Assembly (NCBI GenBank): GCA_031285625.1
Contig: JAITVV010000006.1
Span: forward strand, 1 to 64,000
Origin: Prevotella sp.
GTDB lineage: Bacteria > Bacteroidota > Bacteroidia > Bacteroidales > Dysgonomonadaceae
Length of the DNA stretch: 64,000 bases
Direction of reading: 5' to 3'
Every line of letters begins with the position of its first letter. The stretch's first letter is position 1. The notes below the pieces were generated by a model. It saw only the letters and a list, made by a program, of their open reading frames with translations. It was not told the origin of the DNA and searched no databases. Shown here piece after piece: positions 41,553-51,467 of this stretch. The position numbers were made by a program, and so were the translations under genes.

Positions 41553-43211
41553 TTATTCCCAACCGTCGTTCTGTATTAGTGAACCTTTCGATAATTGAAC
41601 CTGTTGAGAAGGAATAGGATCGAGATAATGTTTAGGACTGACAAATCTTCGTGCAGTAGATTGGTCAGCAACAATAAATCCCTCAGCATCTACCTGTATA
41701 TCTGTTCCCGGTCTTAAGTCTGGATTTCTGGTTTGGAATTCCGTACCCACAAATTTTATACCTTTTAGTGATTGAGGCAGGACAGTTTCTGCTGTTTTCC
41801 ATCGTCTCAAATCTTCACGTCTGAATCCTTCGAATGCAAGTTCAACAGTACGTTCTCTGCGTATTTCTTCCTGCATATTCAATCCGTTGGTTGTAGCGAA
41901 GCTATTGGTCAGATCAGGCATATTAACCCGTTTTCGCAATTCGTTGATCGTACGTCCCAGATCCGTATCGGATACTCCTCCGTTTTTTTCATATAATGCC
42001 TCTGCCAGAATCAGCAGAACCTCACCATAACGAAATTCCTTAAAGTCATACTCGCCATTGAATTGTCCGGAATTGATATCTTCACCTAAAAATTTTCGTA
42101 ACATATAACCGGTCAACGTCGCATTAGATCCCATAAATCCCGGATATGTAATCTGAGGAGTACCACCTTCGAAAATTATTGAACTTCCCGGGATAATAAA
42201 TGTCATACCCATGCGGGGATCTCTGTTCTCGAATTCACTTGCCATCTCATTGTATCCTTTAAATCTGGATGATTTGGTAATAGGAAGCCCATCGGTTGCC
42301 AAGTACATGTCTGCCAGGTTTTTTGTAGGTACCATAGCATTAAACCATAATTCCCGGGTCCAGTTGTGAGTAATCCACTGTGAATAATAGTATCTTCTAG
42401 CTAGTATAACTTCGTTAGAATCATCACCTTCGAGTATAAACAGATATTTGTAACTTTCATCACCTTTACCTTTAAACAAGCCGTATTCACCAGAAGTGAC
42501 AACTTTATCAGCTGCGTCGATAGCTTTATCCAAATACGAATCGGAATTGGCTTCTCCGCGTGACTTTGCCCATGTTCCCTGATAAAGGGCTGCACGTGCT
42601 TTTAATGCCAATGCAGCACCTCTTGTTGTACGGCCTAGTTCGTCAGCAGTTAGTTCACTTTGTAACGGAAGTTTATCTATAGCGTTATCAAGATCGGCTA
42701 TAATAAAATCTATAATTTCCGATTGAGATGACTTGGGTGTATATAATTCAGGCGAACTTACATCCAATACCACTGTTATTTTAGGTACACCTCCATATTT
42801 TTTGACAAGATTCCAATAATTATATGCCCTAAAAAATAATGCTTCGCCTACCCAACGATCTATCTCTTCTCCCAGTCCGGATTCTTCAGCTTTCAACAAC
42901 AGATAGTTTGCTGTCCTGATAAATTCATAAGACTTATCCCATATATTATCATTAGCAGGTACCAGATATGAACCGTTGCTGACCTCGTTGGGGCTGCCAC
43001 CAAATGCAATATCTGAGTTTCTATCTATATACTGGGATACTTCCATCAAGCTGAAATAAAAGTCATTTGCAGCTAATTTAAAATCATCCGAAGACTTCCA
43101 GTATTCAGGATCCGATACCTGATCTTTTGGATTGAGATCCAAATCTTTTTCACAAGCAGAAAAGGTAATGACTACCAGTATCAATATGATTATATTTATA
43201 TATTTTTTCAT
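41553..43211 (-). CDS. SusD-type glycan-binding lipoprotein, PUL2
   Basis: The 552-aa protein has a lipobox FSAC, lipidated at Cys20, then the SusD fold: WVGEALFFRAYNYWNLVKKYGGVPKI in the helical part, GRTTRGAALALKARAALYQGTW in the centre and EEIRRERTVELAFEGFRREDLRRWK in the C-terminal conserved block. It caps the PUL2 SusC barrel, from which it is separated by 11 bp. The sequence is clearly different from the PUL1 and PUL3 SusD proteins, so the substrate is different too. Confidence 0.95.
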   Translation of the reverse strand: MKKYINIIILILVVITFSACEKDLDLNPKDQVSDPEYWKSSDDFKLAANDFYFSLMEVSQYIDRNSDIAFGGSPNEVSNGSYLVPANDNIWDKSYEFIRTANYLLLKAEESGLGEEIDRWVGEALFFRAYNYWNLVKKYGGVPKITVVLDVSSPELYTPKSSQSEIIDFIIADLDNAIDKLPLQSELTADELGRTTRGAALALKARAALYQGTWAKSRGEANSDSYLDKAIDAADKVVTSGEYGLFKGKGDESYKYLFILEGDDSNEVILARRYYYSQWITHNWTRELWFNAMVPTKNLADMYLATDGLPITKSSRFKGYNEMASEFENRDPRMGMTFIIPGSSIIFEGGTPQITYPGFMGSNATLTGYMLRKFLGEDINSGQFNGEYDFKEFRYGEVLLILAEALYEKNGGVSDTDLGRTINELRKRVNMPDLTNSFATTNGLNMQEEIRRERTVELAFEGFRREDLRRWKTAETVLPQSLKGIKFVGTEFQTRNPDLRPGTDIQVDAEGFIVADQSTARRFVSPKHYLDPIPSQQVQLSKGSLIQNDGWE

Positions 43212-43222
43212 AGCATTAATCT

Positions 43223-46200
43223 TTAAAAGGTTATATCGATACCGAATGAATAATAACGCTGGAATGGGTAATTACCGCCCCAATCGGCAGATTCAGGGTC
43301 CCAACCTCCTTTAACATTGTGATGTTCCCAAAGATCCTGACCACTAAAGTACACTCTGGCTTTAGAAATGGCTATTTTCTTGGTCAGTTCGGAAGGAATT
43401 GTATATCCTATCTGAAGGTTCTTCAACCTGATATAAGAGGCATCAACTTTTTGTAAGGTAGACTGCTGATAGTTCCAGTAACGGATATCTCCATGTGACA
43501 ATCGTGGATAATATGCATCCGGACGATCTTCATTCCATGTTTGCTGATAATAGAATTGTGGTGGTTGTCTCCACCAATCACTCCAAGGCATTGAATATTC
43601 CCCGGTTCTGAATAGTGTTCTTTTACCCACTCCCTGGAAGAATGCTGAAAAATCAAATCCTTTTAAGCTGGCTCCTATTGTTATACCATAATTATAACGT
43701 GGGGTCATATTTCCTACATATTTTACATCACCATCATCATTTGTTCCATAGGTAGATATTTTGCCATCACCATTCAGGTCTTTAAATCGTGCATCACCTA
43801 TACCAATATTACTTGGTACTCCTTCCAGTTTCTTATATTCGTCCAGTTCGGCCTGATTACGAATTAGTCCGTCAAACTCATAAGCAAAATAACTATTAAC
43901 AGGATATCCTTCACGGATTCTATTATGTCCTAATACATAGGTATCGAGTCCTCCATAATTTGTTACTTTATTATGAGCATCGCTTACTACAACTTTAGCA
44001 AAATATTCTACAGGTCCGGCTTTGTCTCTCCATCCTATACTAGCCTCAAAACCCCATGTTTTTAATTCTCCGGAATTAGAAGAAGGGGCTGTTGCACCCA
44101 TCAGGCTTGGATAGGTAACAGGTATCAGCATATCTTTATTCCGTTTCCAGAAATAATCGAATGATATATCCAGCCGGTTTCTGAGAATTGTAGCATCCAG
44201 ACCGATATTCTGATTGATAATAGTTTCCCAGCTCCGTTCGCGGGCGACCATTCCATCAAGTCGGAGAGACTGTGTACGTGTTCCAGCCCCGAAAGGATAA
44301 ATTAAGATATCTCCCCATCCTCCTTTTCTTGGTGTAAGTTTTTGTATGAAATCGTATAATCCGATTCCTTCCTGGTTTCCTGTTTCTCCGTATGATGCAC
44401 GTAATTTGAGTTCGTTTACAAATTCAACTGATTTCATAAATCCTTCTTTCGATATGCGCCATCCAGCTGAAACTCCGGGGAAGAATCCCCAGCGTTTATC
44501 CGCTCCCGAGAACCGGGAACTTCCGTCATACCTGAGATTAGTCTCAAATAAATATTTTTCATCATATACATAGCCAAACCTGCCAAAGAAAGAGTTTATA
44601 CTCCAGTGACTGCCGCCGCCGGAATTTCTCATGTTATTAGTATTACCTAATTCCATATCCCAGATATCGTTCTTGAAACCATCACGCCATGCACTGAAAG
44701 TATCATAGTTGTTTTCTTCATGTGCAGCACCTCCCATTACATCGATAGTATGTTTACTTCCGAAGTTTTTATTGTATTGGAAATAGGCAGTATAGTTGCG
44801 ATATTGTGTTTCGGCATTTGTCTGTGTCAGATTAGCTTCGTCGGGATTTACATCATAGTATGCAATCTGATCATCCCATGTGTATAAAGGAACCGATTTG
44901 GCGGGATCTTTTGAATTCATGGATGTTTGTATAATACCTGCCTGCAATATCAATTTGAATCCGTCGAAGACATCTGTAATCAATCTGAAATTGGTATTCA
45001 ACTGATTGGTTTTATACTTTGATACAGCTTTTTCTTTAGCTAATGCCACAGAATTACTCCATCCTCCTTGTGTAAAATAATTTCCTGAAGGAGTGTAAAC
45101 CGGATGGTTCGACATATCGAATATACCTTCTCCGATAACCCAGTCGCCAACTCCACCTATACTGCTGCGAATCTGGCTTTCGAAAGATACTTTGGCTTCC
45201 AGTTTAACTCTGTTGAAGAAGAAATAGTCATAGTTCAATCTGAGATTATACCTTTTGTTATTATCATCTGCATATCTGACAACACCCCTCTGGTCTATAT
45301 ATCCGGCTGACAAGTAGTAATTCGAGTTTTCTCCTCCGCCTGATACACTCAAATTGTGTTTCTGTTGAAATCCGTTACCCAGTAGTTCTTTCATCCAGTC
45401 AGTATTGGTAAAGAATAACATCCATCCTCCGTATAGAGGGTGTGGTATCGGGTTAGGATCATTTTTTAATATCCTGTTCAGGTAATCTTCAGTGTACATT
45501 GGCGTAACCCCGTTATGAATATTAGCCTCATTATCCATGATTGCCATTTCGTAAGTAGTAGGGCTTTTCATCATACCTGCACTCTTGGTGACAGCGAAAT
45601 TTCCATTATAATTAATTCTGGGCTTGCCGCGTTTACCGCTTTTGGTAGTCACCAGAAACACACCGCCTGACGCCCTTGCCCCATAGATAGAAGCCTGAGC
45701 ATCTTTCAATATGCTTATCGATTCTATATCATCCGGTCCTAACAGGTTAATATCTCCTGCTATTCCGTCAATAATAACGAGTGGCCCGATTTTACCATCA
45801 TCATCATTCGTTGAAGAAAGACCACGTACCTTCATGGTGAAAGATTCATTACCTGGTTCTCCGCCATATCTTGTAATAAGCATACCCGGTATTTCGCCCT
45901 GTAAGGCAGAGAGCGGATTGTTTACTGGTTTAGCTTGCATGACTTCACCGGACACTGTTGCCACCGCACCTGTCAGATTGGCTCTTTTCTGGGTACTATA
46001 ACCTACTACTACCACTTCATCTAATAGTTTGAGATCTTCTTGCAATACTATTTGTAAAGCATCTTTAGTACCTACGGTTTGCTCTTGGCTGATATACCCT
46101 ATGTAGGAGAATTCAAGGATATCCTTACTATTATTGATACTGATTTCGAAATGCCCGTTTATATCGGTTATCGTACCAATCTGTGTACCTTTAATTTTTA

Positions 46201-46669
46201 CAGTTACTCCGATCAGAGGCTCTTCCTTTTCGTCGATAACGGTACCTGTTATTTTTCTTGATTGATTAATAATTTGGGTATCGGTTACTTCTTTATTGCC
46301 TTCTTTATATAATACAATATGTTTTCCATCAATAGTATATCCGATGCTATTCTCATCGAATATTGTATTCAGTATGTAAGGAACATTCTCGTCTTTTGCA
46401 TCAAGAGAAATCTTCTTTATAACATTTATCTCCTGTGGATTGTATGTGAAATAAAAGTCAGTTTTCTGCTCAATGATCGAGATCACTTCTCTTATAGTTT
46501 TATCCTTTACATTCAGTGATATTTTTGTTTTCTGAGAATATGAAACCGAAGTGAAAGAGAAAAAACTTAAGAATAATAGAAATAGTATAAGACTTTTCAT
46601 TACCGCAAAAATTTTATCTAGCCTCCAAGTTTTAAAACCCGGAGGAATGTTTTTCATAATATAATTCAT
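43223..46669 (-). CDS. SusC-type TonB-dependent receptor with STN domain, PUL2
   Basis: The 1148-aa protein has an N-terminal signal helix (about 22-45), an STN domain (about 50-120; LNVKDKTIREVISIIEQKTDFYFTYN), a carboxypeptidase-like domain (about 138-205), the plug (about 215-330; LLDEVVVVGYSTQKRANLTGA) and a 22-strand barrel. The first ATG (46669) or the one at 46657, giving MKNIPPGFKTWRLDK, may be the true start; the latter fits SusC proteins better. STN links it to the FecR gene upstream. It imports the PUL2 glycan. Confidence 0.94.
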   Translation of the reverse strand: MNYIMKNIPPGFKTWRLDKIFAVMKSLILFLLFLSFFSFTSVSYSQKTKISLNVKDKTIREVISIIEQKTDFYFTYNPQEINVIKKISLDAKDENVPYILNTIFDENSIGYTIDGKHIVLYKEGNKEVTDTQIINQSRKITGTVIDEKEEPLIGVTVKIKGTQIGTITDINGHFEISINNSKDILEFSYIGYISQEQTVGTKDALQIVLQEDLKLLDEVVVVGYSTQKRANLTGAVATVSGEVMQAKPVNNPLSALQGEIPGMLITRYGGEPGNESFTMKVRGLSSTNDDDGKIGPLVIIDGIAGDINLLGPDDIESISILKDAQASIYGARASGGVFLVTTKSGKRGKPRINYNGNFAVTKSAGMMKSPTTYEMAIMDNEANIHNGVTPMYTEDYLNRILKNDPNPIPHPLYGGWMLFFTNTDWMKELLGNGFQQKHNLSVSGGGENSNYYLSAGYIDQRGVVRYADDNNKRYNLRLNYDYFFFNRVKLEAKVSFESQIRSSIGGVGDWVIGEGIFDMSNHPVYTPSGNYFTQGGWSNSVALAKEKAVSKYKTNQLNTNFRLITDVFDGFKLILQAGIIQTSMNSKDPAKSVPLYTWDDQIAYYDVNPDEANLTQTNAETQYRNYTAYFQYNKNFGSKHTIDVMGGAAHEENNYDTFSAWRDGFKNDIWDMELGNTNNMRNSGGGSHWSINSFFGRFGYVYDEKYLFETNLRYDGSSRFSGADKRWGFFPGVSAGWRISKEGFMKSVEFVNELKLRASYGETGNQEGIGLYDFIQKLTPRKGGWGDILIYPFGAGTRTQSLRLDGMVARERSWETIINQNIGLDATILRNRLDISFDYFWKRNKDMLIPVTYPSLMGATAPSSNSGELKTWGFEASIGWRDKAGPVEYFAKVVVSDAHNKVTNYGGLDTYVLGHNRIREGYPVNSYFAYEFDGLIRNQAELDEYKKLEGVPSNIGIGDARFKDLNGDGKISTYGTNDDGDVKYVGNMTPRYNYGITIGASLKGFDFSAFFQGVGKRTLFRTGEYSMPWSDWWRQPPQFYYQQTWNEDRPDAYYPRLSHGDIRYWNYQQSTLQKVDASYIRLKNLQIGYTIPSELTKKIAISKARVYFSGQDLWEHHNVKGGWDPESADWGGNYPFQRYYSFGIDITF

Positions 46670-46682
46670 ACATTTGTGATGT

Positions 46683-46765
46683 TTAGTTAATAATAAACTT
46701 AGACTGTCTCTAAAAGATTATTGCTAAATCTACCGGGAGAAGTTGCCTCTTCTTCCGGTTTTTAT
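46683..46765 (+). ncRNA. Candidate cis-antisense RNA opposite the susC leader, PUL2
   Basis: On the plus strand TACATTTG (46669-46676), a full -7 match, overlaps the susC start codon in the same register as in PUL1. About 50 nt past the implied start comes a hairpin, ACCGGGAGAAG (46732-46742) with CTTCTTCCGGT (46749-46759, one G-T pair), then TTTTTATTTTT. The T-run lies on the plus strand only, opposite to all genes around it, so this is an orphan terminator unless an antisense RNA exists. No clear -33 TTTG. Confidence 0.5.
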
Positions 46766-46817
46766 TTTTCTGATTTTATTTCATAGGCTCTGGGAATTAA
46801 TAAGGTTAATCAATTGG

Positions 46818-47828
46818 TCAATTATGTTCTTTCAGGTATATTTGCTTTTCATCGATGCTATAATCTAATTTTCGGGTTTCTTTCAGTATATTTAAAATAT
46901 CAACTAATGAGGCATCCTTTTGTATCCGGGAATTGAAAATTGTATTTCCTAATTGTTCGCTTTGTATATCGATGTTGATATTAAATTTTCGTTCTAAAGT
47001 ATTTGCTATATTTACTAATGGCTCATCAACAAAATATAACTCTCCGGTAATCCATTGTGATAGTATCTGAGCATCAACAAATCCTTTTCTTATAAATCCT
47101 TTTTGGGATACTGCAATCTGTTGGTTGGGTCTGTCAAGCCTTACTTTGTCTTCTAATTTATCTCTGGAAACTTCAATTATACCTTCCAGTAATGTTATCG
47201 CAATTTGTTCACCTTGATAAGCTTTCACATTAAATTTTGTCCCCAGTACGGTGGTACTGATATCTCCTGATTGTACAATAAATGGAGACTCTTTATTATG
47301 TTCTACTTCAAAAAAGCCTTCGCCAATTATTTTTACGCTTCTGTTTTGGGATGAGAACCTTGACGGGTAAATAAATTTTGTATCTGCATTCAACCATACT
47401 TTGGTTCCATCCGATAGGGTTAAAGTTACAGTTTGTCCTCTTGGTACATTTATTTCGTTTACATTTATATTTGCATTGATATTGTAATATCCGCTTTCTA
47501 ATGAAGACATTTTAAATAGGTTCACGGATAAAAGTGCTATTATAAGTATTGCAGCTGCTGTTGCAGCAATCTTCCAATAAATAGGTTTTATCCTTCTTTC
47601 AGCTTGATGCTTTTGAGTTTGGTTACCTCTCTCTAAGAATGAATGATATGCCTTCTCAATCTGTTCTTTATCAGAATATTTTATTTCGGTTTTTAAACTC
47701 CATATTTCTTCCATACCGAAAAGCCACTTAGCATTTTCGTCGGATTCGGATATCCATTTGTCTATTTCCAGAAGGTCGTTGTCATCGGCTTTCTTGTTGA
47801 GGAAACGGAGTAATATATCTTCGTTCAT
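46818..47828 (-). CDS. FecR-type anti-sigma factor, PUL2
   Basis: The 336-aa protein has a cytoplasmic N-terminus (1-82), one membrane helix (about 84-104; WKIAATAAAILIIALLSV), a FecR domain (about 125-230; VTLTLSDGTKVWLNADTKF, VLGTKFNVKAY) and a DUF4974 tail (about 262-334). It should hold the sigma factor encoded 56 bp upstream and release it on contact with the STN domain of the PUL2 SusC. Confidence 0.92.
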   Translation of the reverse strand: MNEDILLRFLNKKADDNDLLEIDKWISESDENAKWLFGMEEIWSLKTEIKYSDKEQIEKAYHSFLERGNQTQKHQAERRIKPIYWKIAATAAAILIIALLSVNLFKMSSLESGYYNINANINVNEINVPRGQTVTLTLSDGTKVWLNADTKFIYPSRFSSQNRSVKIIGEGFFEVEHNKESPFIVQSGDISTTVLGTKFNVKAYQGEQIAITLLEGIIEVSRDKLEDKVRLDRPNQQIAVSQKGFIRKGFVDAQILSQWITGELYFVDEPLVNIANTLERKFNINIDIQSEQLGNTIFNSRIQKDASLVDILNILKETRKLDYSIDEKQIYLKEHN

Positions 47829-47884
47829 AGCATTAAATTGTCTCGTTTATATATACGACAATTCAGCCGGAAAGAACTACGTAG

Positions 47885-48496
47885 TCAATAATGAAAAAAA
47901 TGATCGGTGTTGTGTAAAACCAGTATTAATAATAGGGATATGAAATGAAAATCTTTTTTTAATTGCTTCAACGCTTTCTGTACATGGACTTCAACTGTAC
48001 GGTGAGAGATATTCATAACCTGCGCTATCTCTTTATAGTTGAGTTCTTCGAAGTAGCATAACATAAATGCCTCTTTACATTTTGGCGGTAATTTGTTCAG
48101 TGCACTTTGCAGCGCAGCTTGAATATCCTTGTGTTCCAGTTCCCTTAATATGTCATTCTCATCAGACATTTCATTGAGGTATTGTATCCTGGCTTCAGCA
48201 ATACGCATACGGCTTTCGTAGTTGGCTACAACTTTATTATGCTTAATATAGTTAAGACAATTGTTTTGGACACTTTTATAGAGGTAAGACAGGATATTAG
48301 ATACCTTCAGTATCTCTTTTTGTTCCCAGAGGGAGGTAAATGCTTCCTGTACCATATCTTTAGCTACATCATCATCTTCATCATCTACAAACCTGCATGC
48401 CAAGGACATCATTCTGGGATAAATCTCTTCAAAGAATTGCTGGAAGACTTCTCTGTCTCCTTCTTTAATTTTTTCTATGTTAATTAATTGCAGCAT
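47885..48496 (-). CDS. ECF-type RNA polymerase sigma factor, PUL2
   Basis: The 203-aa protein has sigma region 2 (about 14-80; DDVAKDMVQEAFTSLWEQKE) and region 4 (about 130-185; LNYKEIAQVMNISHRTVEVHVQKALKQLKK). It is the first gene of the PUL2 regulatory cassette and belongs to the same Bacteroidetes ECF group as those at 27186 and 51468, although its recognition helix differs (NISHRTVEVH against NISPNTVKNQ and KISKRTVEAH). It should control susC at 46669. Confidence 0.92.
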   Translation of the reverse strand: MLQLINIEKIKEGDREVFQQFFEEIYPRMMSLACRFVDDEDDDVAKDMVQEAFTSLWEQKEILKVSNILSYLYKSVQNNCLNYIKHNKVVANYESRMRIAEARIQYLNEMSDENDILRELEHKDIQAALQSALNKLPPKCKEAFMLCYFEELNYKEIAQVMNISHRTVEVHVQKALKQLKKDFHFISLLLILVLHNTDHFFHY

Positions 48497-48639
48497 AAAG
48501 TGAAGGTGTATTTGTCTGATCGGAATAATGACATGTTAGCTAAAGTAAATCTACATAAATATTTATTACAAAATAGTTAAACATTCGTTTTTTTGAAAAC
48601 GGTGAGCGATGTATACCGGGAAATACCTTGACAAATGTT

Positions 48640-48678
48640 TTATACAAGCCTCTCACAATACGTGAGAGGCTTGTATAA
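48640..48678 (-). terminator. Terminator of the GH3 gene
   Basis: TATACAAGCCTCTCAC (48641-48656) pairs perfectly over 16 bp with 48662-48677, loop AATAC. The T-run is weak, but the stem is the strongest in the window. It separates the GH3 gene from the PUL2 sigma gene downstream. Confidence 0.72.
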
Positions 48679-48687
48679 TTCCTTGTT

Positions 48688-50916
48688 TTAATGAATTAAT
48701 TCGAATTCGCCTTCTAATCGGATATCATCCGAGGCAGAACCTATCATTACATCGAATTCTCCCGGTTCGGACTTGTATTCTAGTTTTTGATTATAAAAAC
48801 ATAGTTTATCATTCGTGATAGTAAACCTTATAACTTTACTCTCATTTGGATTCAATCTTATTTTTTTGAAATCCTTCAACTCTTTTACAGGTCTTACTAC
48901 CGAGCCAACTCTGTCTCTTAAATATAATTGTACCACTTCATCACCTGTATACTTTCCTATATTTTTGATAACAAATGAAACTTCTGTAGATTCAGTATTT
49001 TTCATTTTGCCCTTCGACAGCTTAATATCTGAATATTCAAATTCGGTATAACTGAGCCCGTGACCAAACGCAAATTTAGGGCTTGTTTTCAGGTCAATAT
49101 AAGCAGTGGTATAAAATAATGTCGAGTCTGTTGCAGCAGGATGCCCGGTATTGAAATGATTGTAATATATAGGGATTTGTCCAACTTCACGTGGAAAAGT
49201 CATTGGCAGTTTTCCCGAAGGATTTACATCTCCGAACAGTATATCGGCAATAGCATTCCCAGCTTCATTCCCAAGCCACCATGTATAAAGAATGGAAGGT
49301 ACATTATCTGCTATCCAGTTGAATACTAATGGACGCCCTGCATTTATCATCACCACTATAGGTTTACCTGTAGCTTGTATGGCTTTTACCAGTTCCTCCT
49401 GAACGCCCGGAATATGTATATCACTTCTGCTTTTAGCCTCTCCGCTCATATCCCATCTCTCACCTATACTCATTATGACTATATCTGCTTGCCTGGCTAC
49501 CGAAACAGCTTCGGCAAAGCCGTCTTTGTTATCACCATCTATATCACAGCCTTTAGCATACAAAAGTTTTGTTCCCTTACTTATCCTGTTTTGTACGCCA
49601 TCCCATTGGGAAACTATAAATTTATCATAATTCACCTCAGGTAATTCAATGGCCCAGAAACCCAGATTTGGTTTATATTCTTTTACCATCGGGCCTATGA
49701 ATGCAATGGTTTTAACATCAGGTGAAATTGGGAGCAGATTATTCTCATTTTTCAATAACACGATGCTTTTCGATGCTATCTCCCTACTGGCTTTTGTATG
49801 TTCGGGATTATTGAATGCGTCATGTTCCCTTTGTATATCGCAAAACTTATAAGGATCGTCAAATAGTCCCATTTCAAACTTCTTATACAGGATACGTCTT
49901 ACTGCATCATCGATCAGAGCAATATTCACTCTGCCTTCTTTTACCAGTTCAACTAAGTTGTTTTTGTAAGAGCGGCTTTCCATGTCCATATCACAACCGG
50001 CTGTAATAGCTGCATATGCTGCTTCTTTTCCATCCTTTACATACCCATGTTTGATCATTTGTCCTACAGAGCCCCAGTCTGATACAACAAATCCTTCGAA
50101 ATTCCATTTCCCTTTCAAGATATCCCGTTGCAGGTAGCTACTTCCTGTTGCCGGGATTCCATTCAGATCGTTAAAAGCATTCATGAATGTAGAGACACCT
50201 GCATCTACAGCTGCTTTGAACGGAGGAAGATATGTTTCCCACAGCATACGGTCACTCATATCCACAGAATTATAGTCTCTGCCTCCTTCTACCGCTCCGT
50301 AAGCTACAAAGTGTTTAGCACATGTCATCACAGCATCCGTATTACCTAGCCCATTTCCCATAAATCCTTCAACTCTGGCTTTTGCAATTAATGAACCCAG
50401 GTATGTATCTTCACCAGCGCCTTCCATCACTCTGCCCCAACGAGGATCACGGCCAATGTCTATCATAGGTGCAAATGTCCAGTGCACACCTCCTGCCGCA
50501 GCTTCTGTTGCTGCTATACGGGCACTTAGTTTCATAGCTTTCAGATCCCAACTGGCTGCTTCCCCGAGTGGTATAGGGAAAGTCGTTTTATATCCATGGA
50601 TCACATCCTGACCAAAAATTAAAGGAATTCTTAGCCGCGATTGCATTGCTATGTCCTGAAACTGGCGTACACGTTCTACGCCTATCACATTCAGCATAGA
50701 GCCGAGCTCTCCCCGCCTTATTTGTCCCTCTTTGTCTCCATCCGGAGTTACGGGGCCTGTGGCAATGCCGTCATCATTATACTGATTCAGTTGCCCTACT
50801 TTTTCTTCAAGGGTCATTTGATTCAGTAGATTTTCGACCCGTGTATCTATATTTTCTTTTTGAGCTATTACATTCAGTGTGATGAATGCAAATAGCAACA
50901 AACAATTTATTTTCAT
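48688..50916 (-). CDS. Secreted GH3 beta-glucosidase, BglX-type
   Basis: The 742-aa protein has a signal peptide (ending NVIAQ), the GH3 TIM-barrel domain (about 25-360), the alpha/beta sandwich (about 385-620) and a fibronectin-like FnIII domain (about 650-735). The nucleophile is Asp280 in GFVVSDWGS; RDPRWGRVMEGAGEDTYL and KHFVAYGAVEGGRDYN are the substrate loop motifs of periplasmic BglX enzymes. It removes terminal beta-glucose from oligosaccharides. It is transcribed away from the PUL3 sigma factor across 551 bp, and the strong terminator isolates it from PUL2, so I assign it to PUL3, where a GH16 also occurs. Confidence 0.93.
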   Translation of the reverse strand: MKINCLLLFAFITLNVIAQKENIDTRVENLLNQMTLEEKVGQLNQYNDDGIATGPVTPDGDKEGQIRRGELGSMLNVIGVERVRQFQDIAMQSRLRIPLIFGQDVIHGYKTTFPIPLGEAASWDLKAMKLSARIAATEAAAGGVHWTFAPMIDIGRDPRWGRVMEGAGEDTYLGSLIAKARVEGFMGNGLGNTDAVMTCAKHFVAYGAVEGGRDYNSVDMSDRMLWETYLPPFKAAVDAGVSTFMNAFNDLNGIPATGSSYLQRDILKGKWNFEGFVVSDWGSVGQMIKHGYVKDGKEAAYAAITAGCDMDMESRSYKNNLVELVKEGRVNIALIDDAVRRILYKKFEMGLFDDPYKFCDIQREHDAFNNPEHTKASREIASKSIVLLKNENNLLPISPDVKTIAFIGPMVKEYKPNLGFWAIELPEVNYDKFIVSQWDGVQNRISKGTKLLYAKGCDIDGDNKDGFAEAVSVARQADIVIMSIGERWDMSGEAKSRSDIHIPGVQEELVKAIQATGKPIVVMINAGRPLVFNWIADNVPSILYTWWLGNEAGNAIADILFGDVNPSGKLPMTFPREVGQIPIYYNHFNTGHPAATDSTLFYTTAYIDLKTSPKFAFGHGLSYTEFEYSDIKLSKGKMKNTESTEVSFVIKNIGKYTGDEVVQLYLRDRVGSVVRPVKELKDFKKIRLNPNESKVIRFTITNDKLCFYNQKLEYKSEPGEFDVMIGSASDDIRLEGEFELIH

Positions 50917-51121
50917 AAGTTATGGCTATTAGTAAACTACAAAATATATAAAATGAATTATGAATGAATCAGGAATTGACTCATTTCAGGAAAGTATCGA
51001 GTAGCACAAATTTATGAAAATATTTGATAATTCAACTTTTTTGTTTCTTTTTTATGAAATTCAGAATAAGAAGTAGCAATTTGTTTATGTTGTAAGTGGT
51101 TTATTGCTATGGCCTTAAAAT

Positions 51122-51180
51122 AAAAAGGTGACAAAAGTGACACTTTTTATCTGTTTTTACACTGTTACTTTTTTATTTTG
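51122..51180. repeat. GTAAC dyad intergenic repeat, copy D
   Basis: It begins AAAAAGGTGACAAAAGTGAC and ends TGTTACTTTTTTATTTTG, running in the same orientation as copy A. The GTGAC arm replaces GTAAC, so the dyad is imperfect. Confidence 0.5.
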
Positions 51181-51424
51181 ATTATTTGTTTACTTACCAC
51201 CTGTTATATCAAAGATCTCTTCTATTAGATAATTTAAACTTTAAATAAATAGCTTATTATCAGCTTATATTGGTAAAATACACATTTAACACAAAAAAAT
51301 ATAACATATTGATTATAATTCTATACATTTATGGCCGAAAGCTGCTACATTTTAATTTTAAAACTAACATTTACTAAAGTTTCAAGTATAATACTATTTT
51401 GCTCTGAATGGAGTTAAAGTTAAC

Positions 51425-51459
51425 ACAGAATTAATATTCTGTTTTGTCGGATTAATCCG
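51425..51459. promoter_or_regulatory. Tandem palindromes before the PUL3 sigma gene
   Basis: ACAGAAT/ATTCTGT (51425-51442, loop TAAT) is followed after 5 bp by the perfect 12-bp palindrome CGGATTAATCCG (51448-51459). Together they end 8 bp before the sigma start codon, so a bound protein would block transcription or translation. No regulator is identified. Confidence 0.5.
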
Positions 51460-51467
51460 GTTATAGT

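Larger units (their letters stand above)
50917..51467. other. Divergent regulatory region between GH3 and PUL3 sigma genes
   Basis: No gene is seen. It holds copy D of the GTAAC dyad repeat (51122-51180) and two neighbouring palindromes just before the sigma ATG (51425-51442 and 51448-51459). The rest is AT-rich without clear signals. Confidence 0.5.
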
